Notes under the pieces: model-generated | What the model was told of the DNA's origin: nothing | Database searches by the model: none | The model's input: only the letters and a program-made list of their open reading frames with translations | Source of the DNA: Mucilaginibacter tundrae | Lineage (GTDB): Bacteria > Bacteroidota > Bacteroidia > Sphingobacteriales > Sphingobacteriaceae | Direction of reading: 5' to 3' | Length of the DNA stretch: 64,000 nucleotides | Assembly: GCF_013408825.1 (NCBI RefSeq) | Contig: NZ_JACCBZ010000001.1 | Span: 1 to 64,000, forward strand | Program-made: the position numbers and the translations under genes | Shown here: piece by piece, positions 17,959 to 27,372 of the stretch | How the letters are laid out: the number at the start of each line of letters is the position of its first letter | Position numbering within the stretch: the stretch's first letter is position 1

Positions 17959-19071
17959 TTAGTTGATACTCTTTTTAATTATGCTATCTAAAAGCTTAAT
18001 CCTGTCGTTAGTCTGATAATTTTTGATCATATGTTCTCTGCCCGCTGCTCCTAATTTAGCAGATAGTTCGGGGGATGCTGCTAAAGTCATAATATTTTTA
18101 GCCATAGTGGTTATATCATACTCATCAACTAATAAACCGGTTACACCATCAATAACGGCTTCTTTGATACCCGCATGCCGTGTAGAGATAATGGGTAATC
18201 CTGACGACGATGCTTCAAGTATAGTAACCGGTGTCCCTTCGCTGTCCCCATCGGCAGCAGTTACAGAATGCTGAATGAAACCCCGCATCTGCTTCATTAA
18301 CTCTTTGATCTGTTTTGGCTTTAAAACACCGGTTAATGTAATGTTTGATTCAATACCCAATTCTTGAATTAGGGCTTTAGTTTTTTCAAATAACGGGCCC
18401 TGACCAACCATCCAGAGTTTGGCGACTGGATATTGATCGATCACCATCTTAAAAGCTCTAACCAGGGATAACGGCGATTTCTTTTCGACAAAACGGCCAA
18501 CAAACAAAAAATTGACTTCGGAATTTATAACATCTACCGGCCGAAATGAATTAATATCAACCCCGCAAGACGCTTTATATATTTTATCAGCCGGGGCGCC
18601 AAGCTCTATTAAACGTTTAACCATATCGCCGGACACACAGATAATTGCGCTGGCATATTCAAAAGCTGGTTTATACTGTTCAATGTATTTAGCAACCGTT
18701 GGGTTATGATGGGCGTCAGCCCCATGAAAATGAACAACAAGCGGAATATTTGCAATTCGGCATGCCTCGGTTACCATTCCACCCGTCATACCATACTCAG
18801 CAAATACAACGTCTATCTTTTGGGTTTTGAAATAATTAACTAATGCGTTGGTCCGCACGTTGATATTTTTTCGTTTAAATATTTTCTTCTGAATAAGATA
18901 ACTTAGCAAACCAATCCGCGATTTTATCAGAAATTTGCCTTCATGATCATAAACCGGAAATGCGCCACCATAAATCACTTTTTTGTTACCACCTAAGCGA
19001 TCAATATGATCTTGTATAAAGGTTTCAGAGAAAGCGCTTTTATTGGGCTTTATAATACAAAGGTTGTACAT
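17959..19071 (-). CDS. Glycosyltransferase family 4 (WcaL-like)
   Basis: A 370-residue GT-B glycosyltransferase. The N-terminus (MYNLCIIKPNKSAFSETFIQDHI) resembles colanic-acid WcaL/AmsK proteins; VVHFHGADAH and ICVSGDMVKRL are typical; the donor site FIQHSVTAADGDSEGTPVTI has the family EGTP and E-x7-E motifs, and STRHAGIKEAV follows. It sits in the middle of a minus-strand operon between two GT-A transferases. Probable cytoplasmic retaining transferase that extends a lipid-linked repeat unit; sugar unknown. Confidence 0.9.
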   Translation of the reverse strand: MYNLCIIKPNKSAFSETFIQDHIDRLGGNKKVIYGGAFPVYDHEGKFLIKSRIGLLSYLIQKKIFKRKNINVRTNALVNYFKTQKIDVVFAEYGMTGGMVTEACRIANIPLVVHFHGADAHHNPTVAKYIEQYKPAFEYASAIICVSGDMVKRLIELGAPADKIYKASCGVDINSFRPVDVINSEVNFLFVGRFVEKKSPLSLVRAFKMVIDQYPVAKLWMVGQGPLFEKTKALIQELGIESNITLTGVLKPKQIKELMKQMRGFIQHSVTAADGDSEGTPVTILEASSSGLPIISTRHAGIKEAVIDGVTGLLVDEYDITTMAKNIMTLAASPELSAKLGAAGREHMIKNYQTNDRIKLLDSIIKKSIN

Positions 19072-19079
19072 GCTATTAT

Positions 19080-20090
19080 TTAAAATTTGTCTGCATCTGC
19101 CTGGCCTAAGTTGCCATTTATCCCATCGTTGATAGCGACCTCCAGTTTTTTGTATTCCTTTTGCTTCGAACTTATTATGCTAATTATCCGTAATTTATTG
19201 AGCAGAATGGATTTGTTCAACTTAAAAAGAAAAGCGTTCTTTACGGATGTTTTTGAATTAAAATAAACCAGGTTTCTTACCCGGTAAAACATCCTAAAAT
19301 CCCATAGATCCAATATTATTGAAGAGAAATTACTGTATTTGTAATCAGTACCTTGCGATACTTCAATATCTGTGATCCTGCTGCCGGGTATAAGCCAAAT
19401 TTTACCGCTTGCTAAAGTAACCCGATAGGTATAATCAGCATCATCAATATATAAAAAATAGCTTTCATTAGGATAGCCTATTATATCCACCATGTTTTTA
19501 TGAAAGAAAAATCCACCATAAGGTACAAATGGCATGGTGGCAAACTTTTTAAATTGTTTGGTCTTGCTAAATTTATCCTTAATCTTACGCAATTGAAAAT
19601 ATCCTAATCTTAGGATTGAAAAACCTAAAATATTGTTTGGGATGAGATAGTAATTCTCCGGCGAATCTCCCTGAGCAATCCTCAGATCTGTGTTTCTGTC
19701 AGGTCTTAAACAATACAGCGCCGTTTTTAACTTATCTCCTTTTAGCTCATCCCAGCATTCAATTAAACTATCAAGGCAATCTTCAGCAGGTAGGTTGTCA
19801 TCGTCTAGCAACCAAATAAAATCTGTATCAGCAGCATTGTAAGCGTGAGTTATACCGATTTTATATCCTATGGCCGATCCTGTATTACGTCCCTCCCCAA
19901 CTATGATTATACGGCTATCAGCCACGTCATCTATCTTAGCTTGCAAATTATATAGCGAACCGTTATCAACAATGATAACTTGATGCGTAAATTTAAAACT
20001 AAGTACTCTCTTAATTACCTGACTTAAAAGTTCCCAACGCTCACCATATGTAACGGTAACAATAGTAACTTTGTATTTTGTTTTCGACAT
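19080..20090 (-). CDS. Glycosyltransferase family 2
   Basis: A 336-residue GT2 enzyme. VTIVTVTYGERWELLSQVI forms the start of the Rossmann-like domain, IIVDNGS and the WLLDDDNLP metal-binding segment follow, and FLYIDDADYTYRV is the downstream acidic catalytic region typical of GlfT/rhamnosyltransferase-like GT2. First gene of the three-gene operon reading to 17022. A TATTTTTG box ends 8 bases upstream of its ATG. It diverges from the flippase gene with a 65-bp shared promoter region. Confidence 0.88.
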   Translation of the reverse strand: MSKTKYKVTIVTVTYGERWELLSQVIKRVLSFKFTHQVIIVDNGSLYNLQAKIDDVADSRIIIVGEGRNTGSAIGYKIGITHAYNAADTDFIWLLDDDNLPAEDCLDSLIECWDELKGDKLKTALYCLRPDRNTDLRIAQGDSPENYYLIPNNILGFSILRLGYFQLRKIKDKFSKTKQFKKFATMPFVPYGGFFFHKNMVDIIGYPNESYFLYIDDADYTYRVTLASGKIWLIPGSRITDIEVSQGTDYKYSNFSSIILDLWDFRMFYRVRNLVYFNSKTSVKNAFLFKLNKSILLNKLRIISIISSKQKEYKKLEVAINDGINGNLGQADADKF

Positions 20091-20098
20091 GATTTTGC

Positions 20099-20106
20099 CA
20101 AAAATA
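20099..20106 (-). promoter_or_regulatory. TAnnTTTG -7 box for the glycosyltransferase operon
   Basis: TATTTTTG on the minus strand fits the -7 consensus and ends 8 bases before the ATG at 20090. A TTTG at 20119-20122 is too close (12 bases) to be a standard -33 element. Confidence 0.4.
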
Positions 20107-20155
20107 TAGTTTATTTTACAAACTATTAAATATCTGGCCTGACTATCAAACTAAA

Positions 20156-21640
20156 ATGGGGATTATACAACAACAAACTTTAAAAGGCACTTTTTATTCA
20201 TATTTAGGTATAGTTATCGGGTTTGTAACACTTAGCATTTTACAACCGCGGGCCTTAACAACCGAACAGGTTGGAGTAACTAAACTGCTACTCTCGTTTT
20301 CACTACTTTTTGCACAATTTGCTACCCTTGGATTTAACGGAACTGCCCGCTACTTCCCATATTTTAGAGATAAAGAGAAACAGCACCATGGTTATTTATT
20401 TCTTTTTTGTTTAATCTCCGGTATCGGGATGTTAATTTTTACGATAATCTGTTATACGTTTAAAGATCAGATTATCGGTTCAAAATCACATGCTGAAACC
20501 TTGTTTGATAAATATTATTGGTGTTTAATCCCTCTTACTTTCTTTACATTGTATTTTAACGTATTTGAGCTTTATGCCCGTGTTTTATATAATGCTGTAT
20601 CCGGTAGAGTTTTAAGAGAATTCACCAAAAGGCTGTTTATTTTAGTGGCTGTATTGATAATATATTTCAAGCTAATCGATTTTAACACTTTTATAATTAT
20701 TTGGCTATTTGCAAACATTATTCCCACTTTTATTATTTTATGGATATTAATACGTGATAAACATTTCTTTTTTAAGCCTGATTTTAAGTTTATAGATAAA
20801 GAATTAAAAAGCAAATTGATAAGTATTTCTTTTTTCTTCATTCTTGCCGGATCCGCATCTATATTAGTTGATAATATCGATACATATATTGTAAACTTTA
20901 AATTGGGCCTTAGCGATACAGGCATATATACTATCGCAGCCTATTTTGCTACCACAATTTCGCTTCCTTCAAGATCTTTGTATGGAATTAGCGCTATTGT
21001 TATCACCGATGCATGGAAAGAGAATGACATTACCAGTATCAAGTCAATTTATAAAAAGAGTTGCATCACACAAATTATAACTTCCTTATTTATATTTATT
21101 ATTATTTGGGCTAATATTGATAACATATTCCATTTGTTGCCCCCAAAATACGAAGCAGGCAAATATGTGATATTTTTTATTGGGCTAGGTAATCTAATTG
21201 ATTCAGCGGCGGGCGTGAATAATATTATTATCTCAAGTTCGAAATATTTCAAATTTGATTTTTACTCGTATTTGGCTTTAATTGTAATCATAATAATTAG
21301 CAATTTAATATTTATACCACTATATGGTATTACCGGAACAGCTATTGCCACCGGGGTATCGCTACTTATTTTTAACCTGCTTAGGTTTTTATTTTTACTA
21401 GTTATGTACAAAATGCAGCCTTTTACTATTGCAAGTATTTATACAATAATTGTAGGCACGGCTATCTATTTTTTATCTGTTTGGATCATCCCAAAAAATA
21501 GCAATTTCATTATTGACCTGCTATTTCGCAGCTCGTTTATCACTATTTTGTATGGTATATGTGTTTACTATTTTAATCTATCCGACGATATATCATATTT
21601 AATAAAAGGATATATTAACAAAATTAAAGGCTCAATATAA
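20156..21640 (+). CDS. Wzx-type oligosaccharide flippase
   Basis: A 494-residue membrane protein of the polysaccharide biosynthesis/MOP superfamily with about 12-14 hydrophobic segments across its length, beginning with an amphipathic N-terminus (QQTLKGTFYSYLGIVIGFVTL). Such proteins move undecaprenyl-linked repeat units across the inner membrane. Its place among glycosyltransferases supports this. No Wzy polymerase or Wzz is recognisable in this window; they may lie elsewhere, or the product may be a single-unit glycan. It ends 8 bases from a convergent methyltransferase gene. Confidence 0.88.
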   Translation: MGIIQQQTLKGTFYSYLGIVIGFVTLSILQPRALTTEQVGVTKLLLSFSLLFAQFATLGFNGTARYFPYFRDKEKQHHGYLFLFCLISGIGMLIFTIICYTFKDQIIGSKSHAETLFDKYYWCLIPLTFFTLYFNVFELYARVLYNAVSGRVLREFTKRLFILVAVLIIYFKLIDFNTFIIIWLFANIIPTFIILWILIRDKHFFFKPDFKFIDKELKSKLISISFFFILAGSASILVDNIDTYIVNFKLGLSDTGIYTIAAYFATTISLPSRSLYGISAIVITDAWKENDITSIKSIYKKSCITQIITSLFIFIIIWANIDNIFHLLPPKYEAGKYVIFFIGLGNLIDSAAGVNNIIISSSKYFKFDFYSYLALIVIIIISNLIFIPLYGITGTAIATGVSLLIFNLLRFLFLLVMYKMQPFTIASIYTIIVGTAIYFLSVWIIPKNSNFIIDLLFRSSFITILYGICVYYFNLSDDISYLIKGYINKIKGSI

Positions 21641-21648
21641 ATTATTAC

Positions 21649-22344
21649 TTACATTATTGGTTTCTGTGCAATTACTACGTACAATGATGCGTCCCTATCT
21701 CGTTGAGGTTGTGAGTGCATCTTGTCAAATAAGCGAATTAATAATTGCATTATAAACGCAAATGGCGGAATTAAAAATTTCGGCATTTTTAACAGAAAGG
21801 CATCCTGTAAAAGCTGTAATCCACTTGCTGCAAGGCCCATAATACCATGAAATGATATTACTTTAAAACCTTCTGCCTCCACCGTTTTACGTAAGCCGGC
21901 ACTTGTCCATCGCCAATAGTCATATGGTGTTGGATGATAATACCAATAACCGTGTGTTGTTAATATAAGATGGCCACCAGGTTTTAATAAACGTAAAGCT
22001 TCGGATAAGTAACTATGTGGCGAATCAACATGCTCCAGTACCTGGTTTGATAGAATAATATCAGCGTAGTTGTCGGGTAGTGTAGTTTTGCTGTCATAAT
22101 CAATATGATATTCAGCTTTTGGGTTTAATTCCAGATCAACTCCAATATATTTGCCAACTTTAGGTTCAATTATCGACCGATACGGCATATCACCACAGCC
22201 AAAGTCCACTATTAGTAAATTGCTATTATGTAAAGTAAGCTCGTTAATGGTTTTTATTGTCGCATTTCTTAGCTGGGTAAGATGTACATATCTAGTATTA
22301 AATAAATTGGGGTTTAAGCGTTTATTTTGGGTTGTTTCAGACAT
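21649..22344 (-). CDS. SAM-dependent methyltransferase (class I)
   Basis: A 231-residue class I methyltransferase: motif I LLIVDFGCGDMPYRS, acidic post-I VDLELN, motif IV ADIILSNQVLEHV and the LKPGGHLILTTHG strand. The DYWRWTSAGLRKTVE segment is typical of methyltransferases next to glycan clusters. I start at the ATG at 22344; the frame could run to a TTG at 22380, but a TATTTTTG promoter box at 22378-22385 overlaps that codon and predicts transcription starting downstream of it. Convergent with the flippase gene. Confidence 0.85.
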   Translation of the reverse strand: MSETTQNKRLNPNLFNTRYVHLTQLRNATIKTINELTLHNSNLLIVDFGCGDMPYRSIIEPKVGKYIGVDLELNPKAEYHIDYDSKTTLPDNYADIILSNQVLEHVDSPHSYLSEALRLLKPGGHLILTTHGYWYYHPTPYDYWRWTSAGLRKTVEAEGFKVISFHGIMGLAASGLQLLQDAFLLKMPKFLIPPFAFIMQLLIRLFDKMHSQPQRDRDASLYVVIAQKPIM

Positions 22345-22377
22345 AAATCGAATTAGAATAAGTAGCGTTACTTGGCC

Positions 22378-22385
22378 CAAAAATA
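22378..22385 (-). promoter_or_regulatory. TAnnTTTG -7 box that decides a start codon
   Basis: TATTTTTG on the minus strand lies 33 bases before the ATG at 22344. It would place the transcript start near 22372, excluding the upstream TTG at 22380 as start. Confidence 0.45.
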
Positions 22386-22538
22386 AACGATTTTATTTAT
22401 ATATCGGTAGATTCGATATAAACCTTTGAGATTATTGAATAACGCTTATCATACCAAACTAACTGTTTGTTATAATGCTTACCACCATAACCTATATACT
22501 AACAATACGCTAAAGTATTTTTACGATATCATGTATTT

Positions 22539-22597
22539 AAAATGCCTTCTAAAGAGGTTAAATAATATAAGTATTCAACCTCTATAGAAGGCATTTT
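22539..22597 (-). terminator. Long terminator hairpin
   Basis: AAAATGCCTTCT (22539-22550) pairs perfectly with AGAAGGCATTTT (22586-22597), and AGAGGTT/AACCTCT extend the stem inward after one mismatch. The A/T flanks suit termination of the minus-strand LamG gene ending at 22602. Confidence 0.65.
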
Positions 22598-22601
22598 GAT
22601 A

Positions 22602-23657
22602 TTAGTGGTTTTTCGCGTTATAAGAGTGATTTGGCGAAGGAGCGTTGTATAACTTACCGATATCAGTAGTTGATAAGGCCCTGTTATACATCCTTACATC
22701 GTCAAGCGACCCTTGCAAATAATAGGTTGTATAATTATCCGGATCATCTTTGCCAATGTATAAAACAGCATTTACTGTCGCGTTAGGCGATACTACATTG
22801 GTTGCTGATACGCCGTCAAACACACCGTTTTTGTAGAATGTAAGTTGTTGTTTGGCCAGGCTATAAACAACGGTTATCATAGTCCATTGTCCAAGGCTAA
22901 TAGTAGACTGGCTAGTTCCACCAGGATAGTTACCACCCGGGCCAAACCCGTATGCACCAAGTGGTGCTGCTGAATTTTCATATCCGCTTGCTGAAAGCGA
23001 GTAGCCCAGATTTGCTCCGGCATCTCGTTTAGATATTAAGTTTGTTCCAAAAGATGAGTTGTAAGTATCTAATTTCACCCATAAAGTGATTGTAAAATCA
23101 GTATTGCTTAAACGAAGTTCCTGTGCATCAGGTACTGTGATGTAGCTGCTGCTCGTACCATTAAAATAAAATGCGCCGTTAGCATTACCAAACCTATCAG
23201 GTACTGAAGATATGTCATAAAGCGTTCCATTATGCCCATGTCCCGATGAATCTGTACCACTGTTGTTAAATGCATAGTATGCTATCAAACCAACCTTTAA
23301 ACTATCTACTGCAGGGGTCGCAGCAACAACGGTTATTAAACAATTAACAGATATTGTGTTGGTTAAATTACTTACTGTTATTATCGATGATCCAATCTTT
23401 TTAGCGGACAATAACCCGGTATTAGATATGGATATAATTGTAGAATCAGATGATTTCCATTTAATAGAGTCAGTGTGATAGTTAGATGGGTTTATAGTTA
23501 GTGGCAATTGCTTGCTTTCACCAACATATAATTGTAATGTATCTTTACCTAATATTAGCGACTGCAATCTATCGTGAGGTATTGCGGAAATACTACTTTT
23601 TTTGCATGACAGAAATGCAACTATAATAATTGACAATAGAAGTATTAGTTTTTTCAT
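22602..23657 (-). CDS. Lipoprotein with Ig-like (Big_2) and LamG domains
   Basis: A 351-residue lipoprotein: signal peptide with lipobox AFLSC (Cys18), a BIG2-like bacterial Ig domain (about 40-110, with the typical WKSSDSTIISISNTGLLSAKKIG), then a LamG/concanavalin-like jelly roll (about 123-343: YYAFNNSGTDSSGHGHNG, TLWVKLDTY, SLDDVRMYNRAL). Such proteins bind or display at the cell surface carbohydrate or protein ligands; no catalytic motif is seen. A TATATTTG promoter box lies 31 bases upstream. The LamG part is closely related to both LamG domains of the next gene. Confidence 0.85.
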   Translation of the reverse strand: MKKLILLLSIIIVAFLSCKKSSISAIPHDRLQSLILGKDTLQLYVGESKQLPLTINPSNYHTDSIKWKSSDSTIISISNTGLLSAKKIGSSIITVSNLTNTISVNCLITVVAATPAVDSLKVGLIAYYAFNNSGTDSSGHGHNGTLYDISSVPDRFGNANGAFYFNGTSSSYITVPDAQELRLSNTDFTITLWVKLDTYNSSFGTNLISKRDAGANLGYSLSASGYENSAAPLGAYGFGPGGNYPGGTSQSTISLGQWTMITVVYSLAKQQLTFYKNGVFDGVSATNVVSPNATVNAVLYIGKDDPDNYTTYYLQGSLDDVRMYNRALSTTDIGKLYNAPSPNHSYNAKNH

Positions 23658-23688
23658 GTAATAAGGTTAACAATTTTCAATATTTAAA

Positions 23689-23696
23689 CAAATATA
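23689..23696 (-). promoter_or_regulatory. TAnnTTTG -7 box for the LamG lipoprotein
   Basis: TATATTTG on the minus strand matches the -7 consensus exactly, 31 bases before the ATG at 23657. Confidence 0.4.
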
Positions 23697-23745
23697 ATCG
23701 TTTTTCTTTAATATCTCAGATTAATGCCTGATCATTTTTCACAAA

Positions 23746-23775
23746 CAAGGCGCTCCATTTTATTGTCGCGCCTTG
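23746..23775 (-). terminator. Terminator hairpin after the double-LamG gene
   Basis: CAAGGCGC (23746-23753) and GCGCCTTG (23768-23775) form a perfect 8-bp stem with a 14-nt loop. On the minus strand it is followed by TTTGTGAAAAA, so the T run is weak. Confidence 0.5.
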
Positions 23776-23801
23776 CCTAATTAAACCTATTATTTTTTTA
23801 G

Positions 23802-25241
23802 TTAATCGAGTGCATTATATAAATCTGCAATTTCTGTTGTGCTCAGCGCCCTGCTGTACATCCGCAGATTACTCATCGGCCCATTAAAATAATAACCAGT
23901 TGTTCCTGTGCTTGGGTCATCTTTTCCAATATAAAGCATGGATGTTAATGTACCTGGCGATACATAATTAGTAGTGGTATTAATTAATGTTCCGTTTAAA
24001 TATACATTAAGTGTGTTATTTGATAAAGTATACTCGCAAGTTACCATATACCATTGCGACAGACTAATTGATGCACTTGCAATAGCAGCAACGCCACCAC
24101 CCGGCCCAAATGTGATATTAGATGCTGAGATGCCCATACCGTAACCGGTAACATCGCCGCCAGTTCTCTTGGTAAAGATACTGCTACCGCCACCAGCATT
24201 ATATGCGCTTAGATCAACCCATGCATTAATTGTAAAATCTGTATTATGTAAACGTAATGCTGCCTGATCGGGTACTGAGATATAGCTCGATGTTCCATTA
24301 AAGTAATAAGCGCCTAACGAATTGCCTAATCTATCCGTTGCAGACGTAATAACGTTACCTGTGCCATTATTTCCATTACCCGACAAATCAAGTAACGTAT
24401 TGGTAAGCGGCCAGTAAGCAATTAACGAACTCGTAGGTGCGCAGGTAGCAGCATATAACTCACTAACTTCAGTTGAAGTTACAGCCCTGTTATACATACG
24501 AATGTCACTCATTGAGCCCTTAAAGAAATAGCCTGAAGTACCGGTGCTTGGGTCGTCCCTACCTATATAAAGCAATGGAGTTAATGTACCCGGTGATGCA
24601 AAATTAGTGGTAGTATTAACTAAAACTCCATTTAAATAAAGTTTAACTGTACTATTTGACAAAGTATATACAGCAGAAACCATGTACCAGCGGCCGGTAT
24701 CAACAGTAGCTGTAGCAATAGCAGCTACACCACCACCCGGGCCAAACGTAACATTGGTGGATGATATACCCATACCATAACCGGTACTATTACCGCCGAT
24801 TCTTTTGGTTACGATACTGCTACCTGTACTGGGGCCACTAAGCTTTACCCATGCACTTATTGTAAAGTCTGTACTGTGTAACCTAAGCGATGCTTGATCA
24901 GGGATAGAAATATAGCTACTGGTTCCGTTAAAATAAGACGCGCCACCAGGGTTTCCAAATCTATCTGCAGATGTAGTTATACTACTTGCAGTTCCGTTAT
25001 TTCCATTTCCGGATAAGTCTGCTACTGAATTGTTACTTAATGGCCAATATGCAATCAATCCATTTGAAATGGTACTTGCAATTGAACTCGGGTAAGCAGC
25101 ATTTACAGAAGATACTTTGTCCAAAGTAGGAGAAGCTTTGTCTAAAGCTCCTTTTTTACAAGATGTAAATAACAATGCAATAAACATTGTCGCCACTAAA
25201 ACCACACCGGTTTTGCGGTAATTTAAGGAATAGGTTTTCAT
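23802..25241 (-). CDS. Lipoprotein with two LamG domains
   Basis: A 479-residue lipoprotein with lipobox LLFTSC (Cys28) and two tandem LamG/concanavalin-like domains starting near residues 61 and 270. Both begin IAYWPL and contain DLSGNGNNGT, YFNGTSSYISVPDQA or a close variant, FGPGGGVAAIA and LYIGRDDPSTGT or LYIGKDDPSTGT, ending in RMYNRA or RMYSRA. The two are so alike at DNA level that recent internal duplication is evident. No catalytic residues or C-terminal T9SS tag are seen. Likely surface-exposed binding protein; ligand unknown. Confidence 0.85.
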   Translation of the reverse strand: MKTYSLNYRKTGVVLVATMFIALLFTSCKKGALDKASPTLDKVSSVNAAYPSSIASTISNGLIAYWPLSNNSVADLSGNGNNGTASSITTSADRFGNPGGASYFNGTSSYISIPDQASLRLHSTDFTISAWVKLSGPSTGSSIVTKRIGGNSTGYGMGISSTNVTFGPGGGVAAIATATVDTGRWYMVSAVYTLSNSTVKLYLNGVLVNTTTNFASPGTLTPLLYIGRDDPSTGTSGYFFKGSMSDIRMYNRAVTSTEVSELYAATCAPTSSLIAYWPLTNTLLDLSGNGNNGTGNVITSATDRLGNSLGAYYFNGTSSYISVPDQAALRLHNTDFTINAWVDLSAYNAGGGSSIFTKRTGGDVTGYGMGISASNITFGPGGGVAAIASASISLSQWYMVTCEYTLSNNTLNVYLNGTLINTTTNYVSPGTLTSMLYIGKDDPSTGTTGYYFNGPMSNLRMYSRALSTTEIADLYNALD

Positions 25242-25409
25242 AGTTATTGTTTTAGTTATAGGTTTAATAAAACAATACTAGAAATTAATTATTAAAAAAC
25301 AATGTTACCTTTTCGTTAAAACAGATTAAATAATTTTCAACTAATTTTTTACAGGTAATCTCGTAGCTTATTATTTTATCAGTATCGAATTTGTTACAGA
25401 TATAAAACA

Positions 25410-25439
25410 AAAAAGGGGCAAATAAATTTGCCCCTTTTT
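25410..25439. terminator. Bidirectional terminator between typA and LamG gene
   Basis: A 13-bp perfect stem AAAAAGGGGCAAA (25410-25422) with TTTGCCCCTTTTT (25427-25439), loop TAAA. It ends the minus-strand typA transcript 17 bases after its stop codon. Confidence 0.8.
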
Positions 25440-25456
25440 ATATAACCAAGTATCAA

Positions 25457-27268
25457 TTACTGAGCTTGAAACTTCTTAGCGTTAATTCTACGCTCATTTT
25501 CATTCAGATATATTTTACGCATGCGGATGCTTTGCGGTGTAACCTCGATGTATTCATCAGCCTGGATATACTCCATTGATTCCTCTAACGAAAATTTGAT
25601 CGCCGGTGCTATACGTACGTTGGTATCGCTACCTGATGCACGCATGTTGGTTAACTGTTTGCCTTTAGTTAAGTTGATAACCAAATCGTTGTCACGGATG
25701 TGCTCACCTAAAACTTGTCCTTCGTAAACATCAACTCCCGGATCAATGTGGAAACGACCACGATCCTGTAATTTGTCAATCGCGAAAGCGGTAGTTTTAC
25801 CAGTATCCATTGATACCAATACACCATTTAAACGACCCGGGATCTGACCTTTCCAGGGCTCATAAGCTTTGAAGCGGTGAGCCATGATAGCCTCGCCACC
25901 GGTAGCGGTTAATACGTTGTTACGTAAACCGATAATACCACGTGCAGGAATATCAAACTCCAAATGTTGTAAATCACCTTTTGGTTCCATGATCAACAAG
26001 TCGCCTTTGCGCTGTGTTACCAATTCAATTACTTTACCTGCAACTTCACCCGGTACATCAACAATCAGAGTTTCAACTGGCTCGCATTTAACACCATCAA
26101 TTTCTTTGATGATAACCTGCGGCTGTCCAACCTGTAACTCATAACCCTCGCGACGCATAGTCTCGATCAATACTGATAAATGGAGAATACCACGACCATA
26201 CACTAAATATGAATCAGGCGATTCGGTTTCAACAACCTTAAGCGCCAGGTTTTTTTCCATTTCTTTATATAAACGATCACGTAAATGGCGCGAGGTAACA
26301 AATTTACCTTCTTTACCAAAGAAAGGTGAAGTATTGATGGTGAACAACATATTCATTGTTGGCTCATCAATGTGTATTACTTCCAGTTGCTCCGGTTTTT
26401 CAAAATCGGCAATGGTATCGCCAATATCAAAACCATCAATACCTACAACCGCGCAAATATCACCCGCGCTAACTTCGGTAGCTTTAACCTTACCTAGTCC
26501 TTCAAAGGTGTATAATTCTTTAATTCTTGATTTTTGGATCTTGCCATCACGTTTTACCAACGATACCGGCATGCCTTCTTTGATGGTACCACGTGCAACA
26601 CGACCAATAGCGATACGACCTACGAATGAAGAATAATCCAATGAAGTGATCTGCATTTGCAAAGTACCTTCGTTTATTGGTGCCGGTGGAATGTTTGCCA
26701 GGATAGCATCCATTAAAGGGAATATATCAGTAGTAGGTTGTTTGTAGTCTGTGCTCATCCAGCCTTGTTTTGATGAACCGTAGATAACCGGGAAATCCAA
26801 TTGATCTTCAGTTGCTTCAAGGTTGAAGAATAATTCAAATATTTGTTCGTAAACTTCTTCAGGGCGACAGTTTTCTTTGTCAACCTTGTTTACAACCACA
26901 ATTGGTTTTAAACCTAACGCCAAAGCTTTTTGTGTTACGAAACGTGTTTGAGGCATAGCGCCTTCAAAAGCATCACAAAGTAACAAAACGCCATCGGCCA
27001 TTTTTAATACACGTTCAACCTCACCTCCAAAGTCGGCGTGACCAGGGGTATCAATGATGTTGATCTTAACATCTTTATACATTACCGAAACGTTTTTCGA
27101 AACGATGGTAATACCGCGCTCGCGTTCAAGGTCGTTATTATCCAGTATCAGTTCACCGGTTGATTCGTTGTCCCTGAATATAGAACAAGCATGTAGGATT
27201 TTATCAACCAAAGTAGTTTTACCGTGGTCAACGTGAGCGATAATCGCTATGTTTCTTATTTTTTGCAT
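25457..27268 (-). CDS. typA: Ribosome-associated GTPase TypA/BipA
   Basis: A 603-residue translational GTPase (E. coli BipA 607). G1 AHVDHGKT is at about residues 10-17, switch II DTPGHADF at about 73-80, G4 NKVD near 127, then domain II, the EF-G-like domains III and V, and the BipA-specific C-terminal domain ending in KKFQAQ. It binds the ribosome and affects 50S assembly and stress or low-temperature growth. A well-formed Bacteroidota promoter lies just upstream, and a strong terminator follows, so it is monocistronic. Confidence 0.97.
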   Translation of the reverse strand: MQKIRNIAIIAHVDHGKTTLVDKILHACSIFRDNESTGELILDNNDLERERGITIVSKNVSVMYKDVKINIIDTPGHADFGGEVERVLKMADGVLLLCDAFEGAMPQTRFVTQKALALGLKPIVVVNKVDKENCRPEEVYEQIFELFFNLEATEDQLDFPVIYGSSKQGWMSTDYKQPTTDIFPLMDAILANIPPAPINEGTLQMQITSLDYSSFVGRIAIGRVARGTIKEGMPVSLVKRDGKIQKSRIKELYTFEGLGKVKATEVSAGDICAVVGIDGFDIGDTIADFEKPEQLEVIHIDEPTMNMLFTINTSPFFGKEGKFVTSRHLRDRLYKEMEKNLALKVVETESPDSYLVYGRGILHLSVLIETMRREGYELQVGQPQVIIKEIDGVKCEPVETLIVDVPGEVAGKVIELVTQRKGDLLIMEPKGDLQHLEFDIPARGIIGLRNNVLTATGGEAIMAHRFKAYEPWKGQIPGRLNGVLVSMDTGKTTAFAIDKLQDRGRFHIDPGVDVYEGQVLGEHIRDNDLVINLTKGKQLTNMRASGSDTNVRIAPAIKFSLEESMEYIQADEYIEVTPQSIRMRKIYLNENERRINAKKFQAQ

Positions 27269-27292
27269 TGAAATGCGCCTCTAATTTTGGCG

Positions 27293-27324
27293 CAAAGGTA
27301 CGCTTAATATATGAGAATTTCAAG
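27293..27324 (-). promoter_or_regulatory. Bacteroidota promoter for typA
   Basis: On the minus strand CTTG (27324-27321) is followed by exactly 20 bases and then TACCTTTG (27300-27293), a close match to the TTTG-N19-21-TAnnTTTG promoter. The transcript would start near 27287, giving a leader of about 19 nt. Confidence 0.65.
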
Positions 27325-27372
27325 CGTTTGCAACTTATTGAGGAATAATGACAAATGTATACCACCCAAAAA

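Noticed and set aside
23802..25241. Possible T9SS C-terminal tag on LamG proteins
   Set aside because: The C-termini end within the LamG fold; no type A or B sorting domain is visible.
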